Origin: Mangifera indica
Taxonomy: Eukaryota > Streptophyta > Magnoliopsida > Sapindales > Anacardiaceae
NCBI RefSeq assembly: GCF_011075055.1
Contig: NC_058149.1
Span: 7,322,449 to 7,386,448 of the forward strand
Length of the DNA stretch: 64,000 nt
Reading direction: 5' to 3'
Shown here: positions 36,612 to 49,344 of the stretch, one piece after another
Layout: each line of letters opens with the position of its first letter
Position numbering within the stretch: the stretch's first letter is position 1
Notes under the pieces: model-generated
What the model was told of the DNA's origin: nothing
The model's database searches: none
What the model saw: only the letters and a program-made list of their open reading frames with translations
Position numbers and translations under genes: made by a program

Positions 36612-38449
36612 TATTTTTATTTTGTTATTTCTCTACTTTCTAAGTTATGTGTAAAGAACAATTTATAGACATTCTTGTGACGGCACAACTACCAATTACC
36701 CTATTAGGAAAAAGTCAAAATCAGTGGCTTCCAAATTTTTCTAATTTTTTTATGCAAAGATTCTTTCCACAACTTCCAAAAGCTTTTAATAATGCACAAT
36801 TTATCGATTTAGACACATTAACATGGATTTTCATGATTTATATTTGACTTGTTTTCATAAATTTATCCATGAAAACTGAAATATTTTTTATTTTATAATT
36901 TTTTTTATCTTTCTTTTTTCAAATTGAATTAATGCAATAATAAAACTATTAGAGATGTGAAATAAAATTGGGGTTTCAATAGGAAAGCCTAGTGCCTCGA
37001 CCTTATTCCATAATGTTATGATAAAAGTAGCAAGAATGGAAAGTGTAAGAGATATAGCATATACTTGCAATAATACATAAGAGAGTGTTAAGCCAAACGT
37101 TGGGTACAACTAGTGGTGGAAAGTTGATACAAGAGTGCAACAAGTGATATTGAGAATAGACAATATGCAAAGTTCAATACTAAATGCTTGGGGTGGATGT
37201 ATGGAGGGGTATTGTGTGCCACAAGATAGAAGTAACTATTTTCCAAGGGTGTTGTAATACGATAATGCATTTAAATCTAAAAATAATTGACATCTCTTTA
37301 GTCATTAATGAAAAAAGTAGCTTCTCTTTCAAGATTATCATCACGAATTCACACAATAACTAAATCTTGTCCAAAGGAATTGATGTTCTAATTTGAAACT
37401 ATTAGGTTGTGCCATGAGTTGAATACTCGAAAGATTGTCTAGTAGGCATTTACAAGTATTATATGCACAAGGGTGTGCATTCAAATGGGTGTGGGAAAGT
37501 GTCACAACCTTATTCTACAATGTTGTGACAAGCAATAGGTTTGGAGAGCGTACGAGTTTTTATGATTTTGCAAATCATTCAAGTGGAGTATAATATCTGA
37601 GACTCAAGGTGTGTTTACATTACTGACACTGACAATGCTTCATATGATTCTATAAGAGTAAGGTGTTCTATGAATGGTCTTAAGTTTTAAAATCACAACC
37701 AAATTTGTATAGATAGGTTTTCACCTTAAACTTATTTGATTGGTTCGAATTCTAGCTCCAATTTCGGTTATCTATTACTGTTCACATATATCTTGTTAAT
37801 TCCCCATAAAATCTACTACTTACAAGTTATAATGCAGTCAAAATTAAATTGTAATTCATCTTATTTTGTTTACAAATGTGCCTCTAACAAAATTGCACTT
37901 TAAACTATAAAAATTAAATTTACAAAATATAAAGGAAAAAAATAACAATCCAAATGGACTTTACATGAGAATCAACTCCAAACTACAAAGTAGTGAAGAA
38001 GCCTCTCTAAGTGTCATTGTAATTTTGAATTGGAAATAACCAAAATCATATCTCACTTGTTTCCCTTTCATAATCAAGTAAAGATAAGATCAAAAAAATA
38101 AACATTTACCTAAAATTTTATTGGAATGTCGAGCCTTAAAATAGAATCTTTAAGGTACACTAAGTAAAATTCAGCCAACTAAATCCCACCAAGCAACTTT
38201 ATACCAATAAAAGGGTAATTCAGTTTCAAGTCCAAATTTCCTACCATGGAATAAGGACTACCACAAAGCACATTCCTGAGGATAAATGATGCTCATGCAT
38301 ATCTCCTCACACACTTTGATTTTCCCATTGTTTGAAAACAACTCACCATTGATGCATATCTAACATAAATTACAATACTATTTCATGCATTAGCATAATC
38401 TTAATTGTTGATGTGATTCTCATCACCAACTTATGCACGCACACTATCA
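36612..38449. repeat. OSC 5' flank, copy C (putative promoter region)
   Basis: It is homologous to 16298-18110 and 61292-63150. It would hold the promoter of OSC-C. No intact neighbouring gene is present. The short frames near 36888-37270 are not conserved in length among copies. Confidence 0.7.
36660..36667 (-). promoter_or_regulatory. TATA box candidate of OSC-C
   Basis: TATAAATT on the minus strand is 49 bases before the ATG at 36611, which implies a very short 5' UTR of about 20 bases. Position and sequence are shared with copies A, D and E. Confidence 0.6.
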
Positions 38450-39239
38450 ATTTCATTGATAAGATAACATTAACCCATTTCATTAACCTCTTCTTTAGTA
38501 TATTGATAAGGTAACATTAACCCATTTCATTGAGTGTGTTAATTAAGATGAATTATTAAATTAATAATTTTATATTTTTTTTTAGTTGGTGCAGATCGCT
38601 TATGGTAGGGACATTGGAAAGGGTCCACTTATACGCACTCTGTACATGAATTCAGTCAAACTGGGGGTGAAACAACATATTCAAACCATTCCTTCCTCAA
38701 CTACAAAGCATGAGGAAGCTTTCCTCAAACGCTACGATGAGGTTGCAATATCAAAAGACCATAAAGTATATTGCATAAGAGGAAAGTCCAAAACCACTTT
38801 TTGGCACACGATTGTTGAGCTGCGTCAATGGTTAACCATCGATGTAAATGGTATATATCCATTAACTTTGTTTAAATGTTTTATACATTCATAAAAACAT
38901 AAAACAATTTATGTTTTCTTGTCGATCATCAGTATGTAAATTCCTTCTTAGCACTACTACATCAACACCATCACGAGCAACACATCGTCATCTCATAGAG
39001 TTAGACGATGGTCGACACATTCTTCATGGAGCATATCAACATAACATACGATAGTTAGGGTGACTACGAGTGACCGAAGCTTTTCATAAAGATGGTAGAG
39101 GCAGATTACACGTCGGATTTATTTGACAAACCATAGGAGGTAGAGGATCAGGTATTGTGTTATAGCGTTTTCAAGGCATTAGTAACTGGCATCGCAACGC
39201 AATTAAAAATTAAAAAAAAAAGAATACTAAAAAACCCTA
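38450..39239 (+). pseudogene. DUF1985/Ulp1-type peptidase fragment, copy 2
   Basis: It is the same fragment as at 18111. The first exon (about 38584-38840) ends RQWLTID before GTAAAT, a weaker donor. The acceptor ATCAG|TATG near 38934 is intact here. The second exon gives YVNSFLALL, then shifts frame; DGRHILHGAY and GDYE-type pieces lie in different frames. The catalytic part is missing. Confidence 0.58.
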
Positions 39240-40124
39240 ACTAAGATACCCATTTTAGACATATAATCATGAATATACAAAACACACATAGGGTGTTTTA
39301 GATTTTATACCTGTGTTAGCGACTCCTTCAAATCTTTATATGGCTTGAGACTGAACGTTGTCCAACCCTCAAGAGGCAGTGCCTTGCTGTCCACGTAGAG
39401 CATGAACACGTAAGAGGCAATCTAAAGAGAAGGTTGTTAGGCTTCTTTATTGGATTATTTGTATTCACAGGAAGAAGGAGAGAAAATAAAAAAACCTATG
39501 ACTGTTGTTTCTATTATGCTTATAGTCTCATTTTTTTCTTTAATTCTAATGCGCCTTAAATATGTGTAAGTGTTTGAGTACAATAAGAATTTCATCCAAG
39601 CCAGACTCCGTCAACACACATGCATGGCTGGCATGTAAACATGCACATTCAGTATGTTTTATAACATGCACGAATGGCACACAAGTGTGTCGCCTGACAT
39701 ATTTTTAAGGCATGCACACTTGTGTGCCTCCTTGGAATGCACTTTGGCCTTGCACAGCTAGACAAAATTAATCCAGCTAAGCCATGTCTTTTATAATTTG
39801 CATCACGGTTTTCCTTGGTCGAAGCATGGTCAACCGAATTCTCTCTTTCCCAAAACATCTGAATGATCATTAAATAATCCTTGTCTCTAGGTTCGAATCA
39901 ATCCCTATATACGTGTAACTCATAAGTTATCTATCAAACCAGTAGTGCCTAAATTCAAGCTAAATTTAGACACAGATCAAGATTGATCTCTAGCAAAACA
40001 TCCTGCTTGTCTTTCGAGCATCTTGCTTAGAATATAGTTCAAGATCCCCTTGAACATTTTATGTCAAAATCCTTTTAGATACTAAGGTTGAAACAAAAAC
40101 AAATCTTCGATCTATATAAAAAGG
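39240..40124. repeat. Conserved unit block, copy 3
   Basis: It is the same block as at 8650 and 18881. It joins at 40125-40129 (TAACC) to the OSC 3' flank, giving the unoccupied version of the Tekay insertion site. Confidence 0.8.
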
Positions 40125-40771
40125 TAACCTACTAGAATAATTAAGAAAAAATCTGAGTAATAAAAATGCAATTACAAACAAAGAAGGACTTGAACAAAAT
40201 ATATCAAAAATTTCATGTGTGTGTGTGTGCGTGTATAATACTTAGGTTGTAACTAAAACTGAAGAAGATCATATATATGATCAATACTTATGTCCAAAGA
40301 TGTTCAACTTCTCTACCATGAAATAACACAAATGTCCTTTTAAAATAATTGTGGACAAAATACAAAAATAATATCATATATTCAGATATGATCAAAAAAT
40401 CAAAATAATATCATATTAGAACAATGTCATATGAAAAGATAATTTTATAATAATAAGAAAAATATCATATGAAAAGATGAGTATAAGAATAATATCATAT
40501 CAGAAAATGAAGATCAATAAACTGTTATATTCAGAAGATAAGATTCGTATTTTAGAGATATGATCAATAATAAAATATATATGCATACAACATTATAAAA
40601 CACAACCTAAAAAATGTTAGTACAAATATTCATGAATTGTCAAATACATATACAATATAAACATTTTTTACTACCAGTTAAAATATGCTTAAAGAGAAAC
40701 TTGTTACATTGTATTTTGTAATTTTACCCCATAGTTGTGAGGATTGTTATTATTTCTTTTAATATGTACAT
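40125..40771. repeat. OSC-D 3' flank
   Basis: It is homologous to 29088-29743 with a slightly longer GT run near 40216. No gene is seen. Confidence 0.7.
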
Positions 40772-43700
40772 TTAATATTATTTAGATGATAGCAACACAG
40801 TATTACGATATTCTCCCAAAGCCTATATGGGAAAGATATTTCTATAAGCTGAACAACTTATCATGCAATTCTTGTTGAAGACTCCAATGATTTCCTATGA
40901 AAATAAAAAAGAAGAGTGAACACATTCATGTCTTTGAAATTAAGAGTATCTTATTTATGAAGTCTTTGTTGGTGTGAACTTGGAAAAAACTTTTTGAAAA
41001 AATTATAAATTAGTTTTGTCAAAATACATGAAGGAAACTTGCACCTCAGTTGCTAAAGAAAAGTATGTTGGTTACCTGTTGTGGGAAATCTCCATTTACC
41101 ATTTGTAAATCAATGAGCACTTTAGCTACACGATGCAATGGAACTAGATCTCTATAGCCCTAATTCACAATCAAAAAAAAAAAAAAAATGATTGTTTTAT
41201 TTTAGTTAGCCATTTAGGGAACACTATTGACCCTAGAACTTTGATAACATATTATACATTAGAACAATTACTTAATCATCCAGTGTACATCTCCAAACCC
41301 ATAATTTCAATGACTCTATATGTAATACATGTAAAACATTCTTCAACGACTTTATATGTAATACATATAAAATATTATTCGATGAATTTATATGTAAAAA
41401 CATTTAAAACTATGGTGAAAACATTTTCTTTTAAAAACTTCATATTCTTAAATATATATATATATTCTATGTCGATTAGTCTAGGTTGAGGAAGACATTT
41501 TACACATGACCATGTGAGTAACATAGTTGCACAGTCTCATTTCCTTACACATTTATTTGATTGCAGTTAAACATCATTTGTGCAGTATTGAAAGTGTGCG
41601 TATAAAGAATATCTCACAGATACCCTTTCACAATAACCTTCATATGAAAAATATATATAAAAAAAAGTTTTAAGAAAAACATTTTCAATGGGTGTCATTA
41701 AAATATATAAAATATAAAAAACACATTCTACACATGTATTATATGTATCCCAAGCTCACATGTGTACTATTGGATCGAGTCTCACACATGTACTACAGGT
41801 ACTTCAGGCCTATATGCATTGTAAAACATGGCTCTATACCCTAAGAATGTAGAAAACTTGTGCATCATAAAAATTCTAGTCTCATCCATAAAACTCGCGA
41901 TATGTTTTTATAAAAATCATATGCATGCATTTGGTAAGAGACTAAAAATTTTTGTCGGGGGGGCATTTCCTGGCTCCATCATAATTTGTTTATGCAACTA
42001 GTGAAAGTTAGAAATTTCCCGATATAGGCTAACATTAATTATGATTTTGGTTTAATAAAACTAGGTAATTGAATCGTCTAATGTCAATTTATAAATGGGC
42101 TTAAGTGATCAATAAAGATGAGTTCAATACACTCAAAAGTTATTATCTAAGTGAACAACATAAGTATGGGTCCTCAGGTTTATTGGACCTTAAAGAGAAG
42201 TTAATTAACCTATTATATATTGGCTAGGTTTCTACTCTAAAACCTAATACAGTATGGTTGTAGTATAGCTTACCCATGCAAAGCTGTCATTTAGAAAGGT
42301 TTTTGGAGTAAAAGACTAACTCAAGTTGAGAGGTGATCTTAGTAAGTAATTTAAGCAACTGTATGAATTCAATTTGCATGGTGATTTTAGAATTCTTAAA
42401 ACCCTAAAGTTTAAATTAGTATTTTATGATCTATGCATTGATCCTATGAATTATAATTGCATGATTTTATGTTTGTTCGTGCATAATAAATCTTGCATAT
42501 GGTATCAGAATAATACGCATCAGGTTGTAAAATGATTTTATGTTTTATTCATATACATACCTGGCCTGCCTCAATGAGAGCTAACATTGCCCATGCAGTG
42601 TTGACTAGATGTGCTTTGTTTCCTGGAAGATTTTTATATACCTATTTATTTACAGAAACATATATCACTCTTTATTTTAGAATAACAAATACTCACATAA
42701 GAACAATGCTATATACACACACTTTTAAATACACCATTGGGTACAAAGATGACATATTATCATGTGATTGCGTATTATTTTATTTTTAATTTAAAATTAC
42801 CTAATCACATAATGACATATTATTTATAGACCTAATGATGTACTAGATAATGTATATACATAGCTTTATAGAACACATAAAGGTAATGTATATACATAGC
42901 TTTATAGAACACATAAAAGGGTTTGGTTTCAGTAGTTTTCTGACCTTGTTTTGGCTTGAAAGGTAGCTCTCTCCCCAACCTCCACAAGGAAGTTGCTTTG
43001 ATAACAAAAACTCACATGCCTTTTTTATGTTATTGTTACTTCCATATGTCTTTCCACTACTCACCAACCCTTTTATTCCAAACCATGTTTCATAAGTGAA
43101 GCACACTCCCCAACTCACATACCTATTTTTATTCATTCCACAACATTAATTCTTTCTTTTAATCATTTTCTACTCTTAATTATATACTTCTAATTGCATA
43201 CTTAATATTTGCAGGGTGTTGTATAGTTTACCATGAGCCATCTGGTTGTTGTATGCTTTCAATAAACTTGACTGCCTTGCAATTGATATTTCTATTTCTT
43301 TAGTCCGATGGCCTGGATACTTTTTCATGAATGACTTTAAGCCTTGAATTGCTGCTGATGTGCATTCCACATACCTGTATATATGCTAAGTTTTAATTAA
43401 TAATTTCGATCAACATTCATTGATAAATATATCGAGTTGTATGATCTTACTGATAATCTATCATAATATCTCCAAATATTTCAGCCGGATTCATGATCTG
43501 AGAAAGATAGAATAGAAGCATAAAATTTAACTGTGGTTAAAATTTAAATAATTTAATTTGATTAATTCAAGGAGAGATTATTTTATATTTATGAATTACA
43601 TACCTCCAACCATGCAAAAGATCTTGTGAGTTCATATGATGCAAAACCTCCATTTTTGTTCTGTTAGAAGGCATACAAAATTCCATTTGTTAGTTTTTGC

Positions 43701-45920
43701 TTTCATATTAATTCATCATTCACATTCTTAAATACCTGTAAGGATAAAATCACATTAACGGCGTCGTATAATTGATTTACTGGTATTGTTTCTCCCAAAA
43801 TATCAGATGGCATTTGTGACAACAAGATTGCCGCCTGTGATGAATATTTTAACATTGGTTTAAAACTTTAAAATAAATGAATTAAAACACATAATTAAAA
43901 AGTAAGCTAAATTACAGTACTTTTAATCCCTCAGTAGTCCAATCTGACACAGTCCAACCATTATCTGGAGTAGAGAATGGCCATCCTCCCTTAGAAATGT
44001 GGCGATACCAATAATTTACATCATCTGAGCTATCTGCTTGAACCTAATTTAAAATGAAAAAAAAAAAAAGATTCAAAATAATTAGCTTTCAAGTGAAATA
44101 TATATATACATAAATTATAAACAAATTATTATGAATTTCTATTAGAGTAATACTATGCATACTCATTTTGTGTATATAAATAGATACACAATTATGTGTC
44201 ATTATATATAAATAGAGCTATCTGTTTGATTATTGTTTTGAGAGCAGCTTCTCTCATCAACTTACGCATAGGCCATTTCATTAGAAGAGGTCCCACAAAC
44301 TTGTTAATACAACTCCATATTATGTCTTGTATCATTGGATGAGGGTAGTAAAGGTCCTCCTAATAATCGAATATGCAAATACTTCAATTAGTAATGAATT
44401 GTAAGCAAGGAGACTTCTAGGTAGAGCTATAGTTTAATTGAACTATGTAAAAATTAAATATGTAGTATTGCAATCCCATTTAATTAAAAAATATGCGGTT
44501 GAATGAGACAAACAATATGAGTAGAAAAAGAGTAGAGATTGTTGTGCATTTGATTTTACCCTTTAAATCTTAAATCTAATTAGATTTAGTGTTCAATTAT
44601 TTTATTAATATATGAATAAACATGCATATAATATGATAAAGGTAGAGATAGAGATAAAAACAAAGAAATAATATAATATCAAAGTGACATTTATATATAT
44701 AAATATTGATGATTTATATTTGATAATGATATAGGTTGATAGAAAATAGGGAGAGATAGAGATAAAGATAAATACATACTTTGGCACATTGATTTTTGGC
44801 ATAGTCCCAATCAATATTCTTGTAAGGAAGAGTGTAAAGCTCTCTTCTAAGAGAAATTATAATAAGATTAATTGGTCTCATAAATCTCTTGCCACATAAA
44901 TATGACATTGCCAAATATACCGATCGACTGTGACACCACATCCGTCTTGGATGAATGGGAACAAACTCAGACATAACCCACATCTCTGGGAGTAAAGGAT
45001 TGTTACCATTCCACTCATATACACCAAGTATCTAACATGTATATCAATGATTTTTTTATTCAAATAAACTATTGTAATATTATTGAATTATTATGAGAAA
45101 AGAAAAAAATAAAATAAAACAAACCGAAAGCCACATCTTTTCCCAAGATGGAATGGAAGTAACACCACCCCGATCAATGATCCACTTTCGAGCTTTCTCC
45201 ATGGCGCCATCGCCACCCTCCATTTCTTCTCCAAGCAATCTTAGAGCCACATAGGAGAGTGCTGTACAAAACATTGTGCTGCATCCTTCTATATGTAATC
45301 CCCAACCCCCATCTTTATTCTACAATATTTTTTATTCAGTAAGTTGAATTATATACCACTTGATCAAAAAAGTCTGAAAGAAATTAACAAATAAATACCT
45401 GGCGGTTATACAAATAGCGTAGCATCTCTTTCCGATGTTCCAAATGTAGTATTGCATCTAAGGCTCCAGTAACATATAAGCCAATCACCTAAACAATTAT
45501 TAAAAAAAATTCTATCAATATTTTACTTCCTCTTGTGTGCAATTGCTTTATTCTTTAATCATGAAACTTTTGGAAGATCATTGTTCTTTTTTATTAGCAA
45601 GCTCATCATATTATAAATAAACATTCTCGTATATTGTTAAGCAATGTTTAATTATGTCTAACAATTATTAATTCTATTAGATTTATTTTTCAACAATCTT
45701 TGAGCAAGGTAATGGCTAGAAATAATATTCTTTATTTAGTTCAAATTTATTGATTTAGTAATCTTGCCATCATCTACTCAATTTCATTACAAATAAATAT
45801 TCATATCTGCAATTAAAGATTTATAATTGTACAATAATTAAGTACAATAAATAAACCAAGTTTGTGGGCATGACAATTTGGGGCAAGGAACAATTTTGAA
45901 AAGGAATAGAATTTTATTTA

Positions 45921-46435
45921 GGCCAAAAGACTTATTCCCACCCAAGGTATAGCGAAATCCTAAACTGTCACCCTCCAACTTTCAAAAACCCAAACACCCA
46001 TCCATAACCAAATTTTTGTTAAAAATCTCAATTAGAGTTAAGGGTAAAACCGTTATTTACTAAAAAAATTAAAGTTTGATCACATTTTTCTCTCCTGTAT
46101 TTAAAAGCTTATATTTCCCCAACCAAAGTTTGAAAAGTGACAAAAACTCCCCTAGGGTTTGTTCCACTTCCAGCAGAACTGATTTCTCCTTTCCCAACCA
46201 TCGATCGTCCTTCCTCCCCCTTATCTCTCCTTCAGTCTCTCTCCTTTGCCTCTTCAACCGTTTTTTATCAGAGACAAAGACGAACGGTCTTCATCTGAGA
46301 GATGAAGACGACATATCTTTATCTTAAACAAAAACCGATCGTCTTCGTCTTTGTCTTTGGTTGAAAACGATCAAAAGGGTAAGAAAGAGAGATGGCAGAG
46401 AGATAAGGGAGAGGGAGGATGGCTGAGGACTATCC
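45921..46435. mobile_element. Hairpin (Mutator-type) element in OSC-D intron 2, right arm lost
   Basis: The left edge GGCCAAAAGACTTATTCCC follows TTTTATTTA (45912-45920), as in the complete copies. The centre with GAAGAC motifs is present, but the right arm stops near 46435 and is replaced by AT-rich sequence to about 46920. Confidence 0.8.
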
Positions 46436-46925
46436 ATTTTGTTAAATATAACAATAATTTATATTATATTAATTTTGTTAAAATTTTATCTTTATTTATT
46501 AATTTTTTTGATAAAAATACCTCCATTTTTAATTGATATAACAAATAAAATAAAGAGAATTTTAGAATAATGATGCTCAATTATTTCTGTTTTAATATTT
46601 TTTATTACTTATAATTAAATATAATAGTTATTGATAGTCGTTAAATATAACAATAACTTATATTTAATATTTTTTTAAGTAATTTTTTATGATAATTCTT
46701 TATTAATATTTTATTTTTAATAATAGAAAATTAACCGAAACAATTGCACTCTGAAATTCATAAATGACTGCCTATTAATGAAATTCCTCAATTTTCATGC
46801 TTAAAGTATTTATTACGTTTAGGTTTTGTCACTTTAGGTTTTGTCAATATTTCAAAATATTTAATTTATGGATTTTAAGGAAAGATAAATCCTCGGGAAA
46901 CATTATAAACGTGCTCATAGAACCA
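46436..46925. other. AT-rich sequence specific to OSC-D intron 2
   Basis: No gene is seen. The phrase GTTAAATATAACAATAA occurs twice (about 46439 and 46642), suggesting an internal duplication. Homology with the other copies resumes at about 46940, just before exon 2. Confidence 0.6.
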
Positions 46926-47518
46926 CTTGTTGGATTACGTTTTCAAAAATAATAAACGTAATCCAAGGATTTTCCTGTGAACCAATACGTTAGAATGAAA
47001 ATAGAACAAAATAAGGGAATATAAAGATAAAATAAATATGTCTGATAGCAAGCATACCAAGGCAGGAAGAAGAAACAAAGGGCCACCATAATCGCAAGGC
47101 CAGAAGCCATCCTCAGTTTGAAGAGTTGAATAGAATCTCAGGCTTCTTCTCAATGTATTAGCCACCAATTCCTCTGTTATTTCTTCTTCACTTGTTATTT
47201 TCACTTTCTCAGGAAGCAAATTCATCTCACATGGATTCTCCTTTGCAAACTATAATAATAAAAAACTTCAAAATGACCTTCAAAAAATATATAACTATAA
47301 TCTAAATATAATGAATTTACCTGAAGTCTCATGATAAGATCAGAACTATGCTTTTGTTGAAAGCGATTTTCGGTGAAGTGCTTCCGAAGAATTTCAACTT
47401 GTGCTTTTTCTTCAGGTGTTCCAAGCTCTGATTTAAATTCCCAGAACTGTCTGCCTGTGTGATTGTTTACACTTTGAACACATCCATCATTTCCTTCTGA
47501 AATCTTCAGCTTCCACAT

Positions 47519-48238
47519 TATTTTTATTTTGTTATTTCTCTACTTTCTAAGTTATGTGTAAAGAACAATTTATAGACATTCTTGTGACGGCACAATTACA
47601 ATTAGCCCTATTAGGAAAAAGTCAAAATCAGTCGCTTCCAGAATTATTTCTAATTCTTTTATGCAAAGGTTCTTTCCATAACTTCCAAAAGCTTTTAATA
47701 ATGCACTATTTATCGATTTAGAGACTTTAACATGGATTTTTGTATTTTCTAATGACCGAAAATGACAAAGAAGGTTAGTACATCATCTCTACTCTTATTT
47801 GAATCAATTTATTGTTAAGATTATTGAGATTTGAGAGAGATTTTAATATTTGAATTTTTAGGATTTCGATTTTGAACAATACATAAAATGTTTTGATTCT
47901 TGGTTGTTTGGGTTAAAATTCTTGAAGGGTTTTGTGTTATAGGATGTGTAGATTTGATTTGTGTTGAAATTTGAGGCTGAAATGTTGATTTTTGGTCGAA
48001 AAATTGGGTTAGAACTACCGGCAATGGGTCCATGGGAATAGTGGATCCCACAGATCAAATGAAATATCCCACAGGCAGGAACGATCGCCCGTGGGATGGA
48101 GGGAAAATTTAGCTTTTTCAAAATATTAGGGGCCAAGGAGATAAAGGGGAAATCCAGGGGGTCCGTGTGAAGTTTTGTAGAAACCCTGGGTTGATCCGTG
48201 CAAATCGTGGGTTGGGGGGAAATTGACTTTTTTTAAAG
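47519..48238. other. Short OSC-D 5' flank, then unrelated sequence
   Basis: Homology with other OSC 5' flanks ends near 47740. From there to 48238 the sequence is different, with several GTGGGAT/ATCCCAC-type inverted pieces near 48040-48100. No ORF of substance is seen; small minus-strand frames show no domain. Confidence 0.6.
47567..47574 (-). promoter_or_regulatory. TATA-like element upstream of OSC-D
   Basis: It is the same TATAAATT at the same 49-base spacing as in copy C. It is non-functional in effect because the gene is broken. Confidence 0.5.
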
Positions 48239-49087
48239 GGCCAAAGGACTATTTCACCCCTAAGTTTTAGTGCATTCTTAAGTCACACCCCTAGGGTTTG
48301 AAAAACTCAAAGTCCCACCCATGGGCTAACTTCTGCTAAAAAAAGTAATGGTAAATCGTCATTTCATTAATTATATTAAACTAATATAAAATTCAGTATG
48401 TTTCCCCCCACAGTTTTAAAAACAAACAAATTTACCCCTGTCTAAATTTTCTAACTTTCAAAAGTAACATTCCCCCCCCCCCCCCCCAAAACCTAGGTTT
48501 TATTTTCTAGAGGCTCTCCGACCACCATCTTTGACTACTGGAGAAAGTGCTTCAACTCACCATCTCACCGGCCACCTTCGAAGCTTTCAGATGATGCACC
48601 GAAGACTCACCTTCGTCGATTCTAGATGAATCAATAGAGACAAGGGTCTTTGTCGATTCTAGAAGAATTGACGAAGATGCTCATCTTTGTTGATTCAAAC
48701 GAATCGACGAAGATGCGTCTTCGTTGCCTCTTCTTCTATTGGAGAATGAAGATCTAGTGGCCGACAAGTAGTGGGTTGAAGCATTGTTGTCGATTGCAGA
48801 GATAGTGATCGGAGAACATCTAAAAAATAATCTCTAGGTTTTGGGGGGAAAATGTTACTTTTGAAAGTTAGAAAACTTTAGGCAGGGGTGAAGTTTTTAG
48901 TTTTTAAAAGTGTGGGGGGAAAATATAATTAATTTTATATTTTGTTAATATAATTAATGAAATGATAATTTTACCCTTACTTTTTTAAACGAAAGTTAGC
49001 CCATGGGTGAGACTTTGGGTTTTTCAAACCCTGTAGGTATGACTTTAAAAATGCACTAAAACTTAGGGGTGAAATAGTTCTTTGGTC
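48239..49087. mobile_element. Second hairpin element family, about 850 bp
   Basis: The left end GGCCAAAGGACTATTTCACC and the right end (complement of GACCAAAGAACTATTTCACC) form long inverted arms that also share CCCTAAGTTTTAGTGCAT and CCCATGGGCTAACTT. The centre holds GAATCGACGAAGATG-type repeats. The end sequence resembles the family in the OSC introns, but the arms differ. The flanks are T-rich, with only an approximate 9-base repeat. No transposase. Confidence 0.75.
48472..48487. repeat. Poly-C run
   Basis: Sixteen consecutive C lie in the left arm of the hairpin element. The right arm has only a short G run near 48842, so the run expanded after the arms formed or is a sequencing artefact. 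Confidence 0.9.
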
Positions 49088-49344
49088 TTTTTTAACCTGT
49101 AGGGCCTATAAGAGATTAGAAAATTGATACGGGGGCAAAGAAAAAATACTAGACCTGTTTGAGAGTAGAAATTTTGTAAGGGGGTAAATTGATATTTTTT
49201 ACACCTAGGGTCTTTCCACGTGTAGTTTTTAAATTTTATATTTGTTTTTCCATTTTTAATATAGTTTTCAAATTTGATGTTTATTTTTTCATTTTTTGTG
49301 CTTTTTTATACACATTTTATGATATAATTACAATATAGGTTTTG
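49088..49344. other. T-rich spacer before the tandem repeat
   Basis: No gene is visible; T-rich runs resemble degraded forms of the repeat that follows. Confidence 0.5.

Larger units (their letters stand above)
40772..47518 (-). pseudogene. OSC copy D: lanosterol synthase-like pseudogene, all exons represented
   Basis: Exons: 47321-47518, 47058-47249, 45399-45488, 45125-45319, 44780-45031, ~44226-44359 (partial), 43921-44043, 43736-43834, 43604-43660, 43451-43497, 43232-43374, 42945-43122, 42561-42641, 41076-41159, 40772-40894. Lesions: exon 6 has lost about 300 bases, including the region of residues around 410; exon 7 reads DWTTE instead of DCTAE; exon 11 is one base short (143 versus 144) near 43278, a frameshift; exon 15 has Trp to stop (TAG at 40823-40825). 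Other changes include CDYGG in exon 2 and TYETW in exon 12. Asn477 and Val481 are kept. Exon order and spacing match copy C, about 11.0 kb away exon for exon. Confidence 0.94.

Noticed and set aside
43176..43370. ORF ending [14 protein letters not shown] as a new protein
   Set aside because: It is OSC-D exon 11 read past a one-base deletion; copy C reads [19 protein letters not shown] there.
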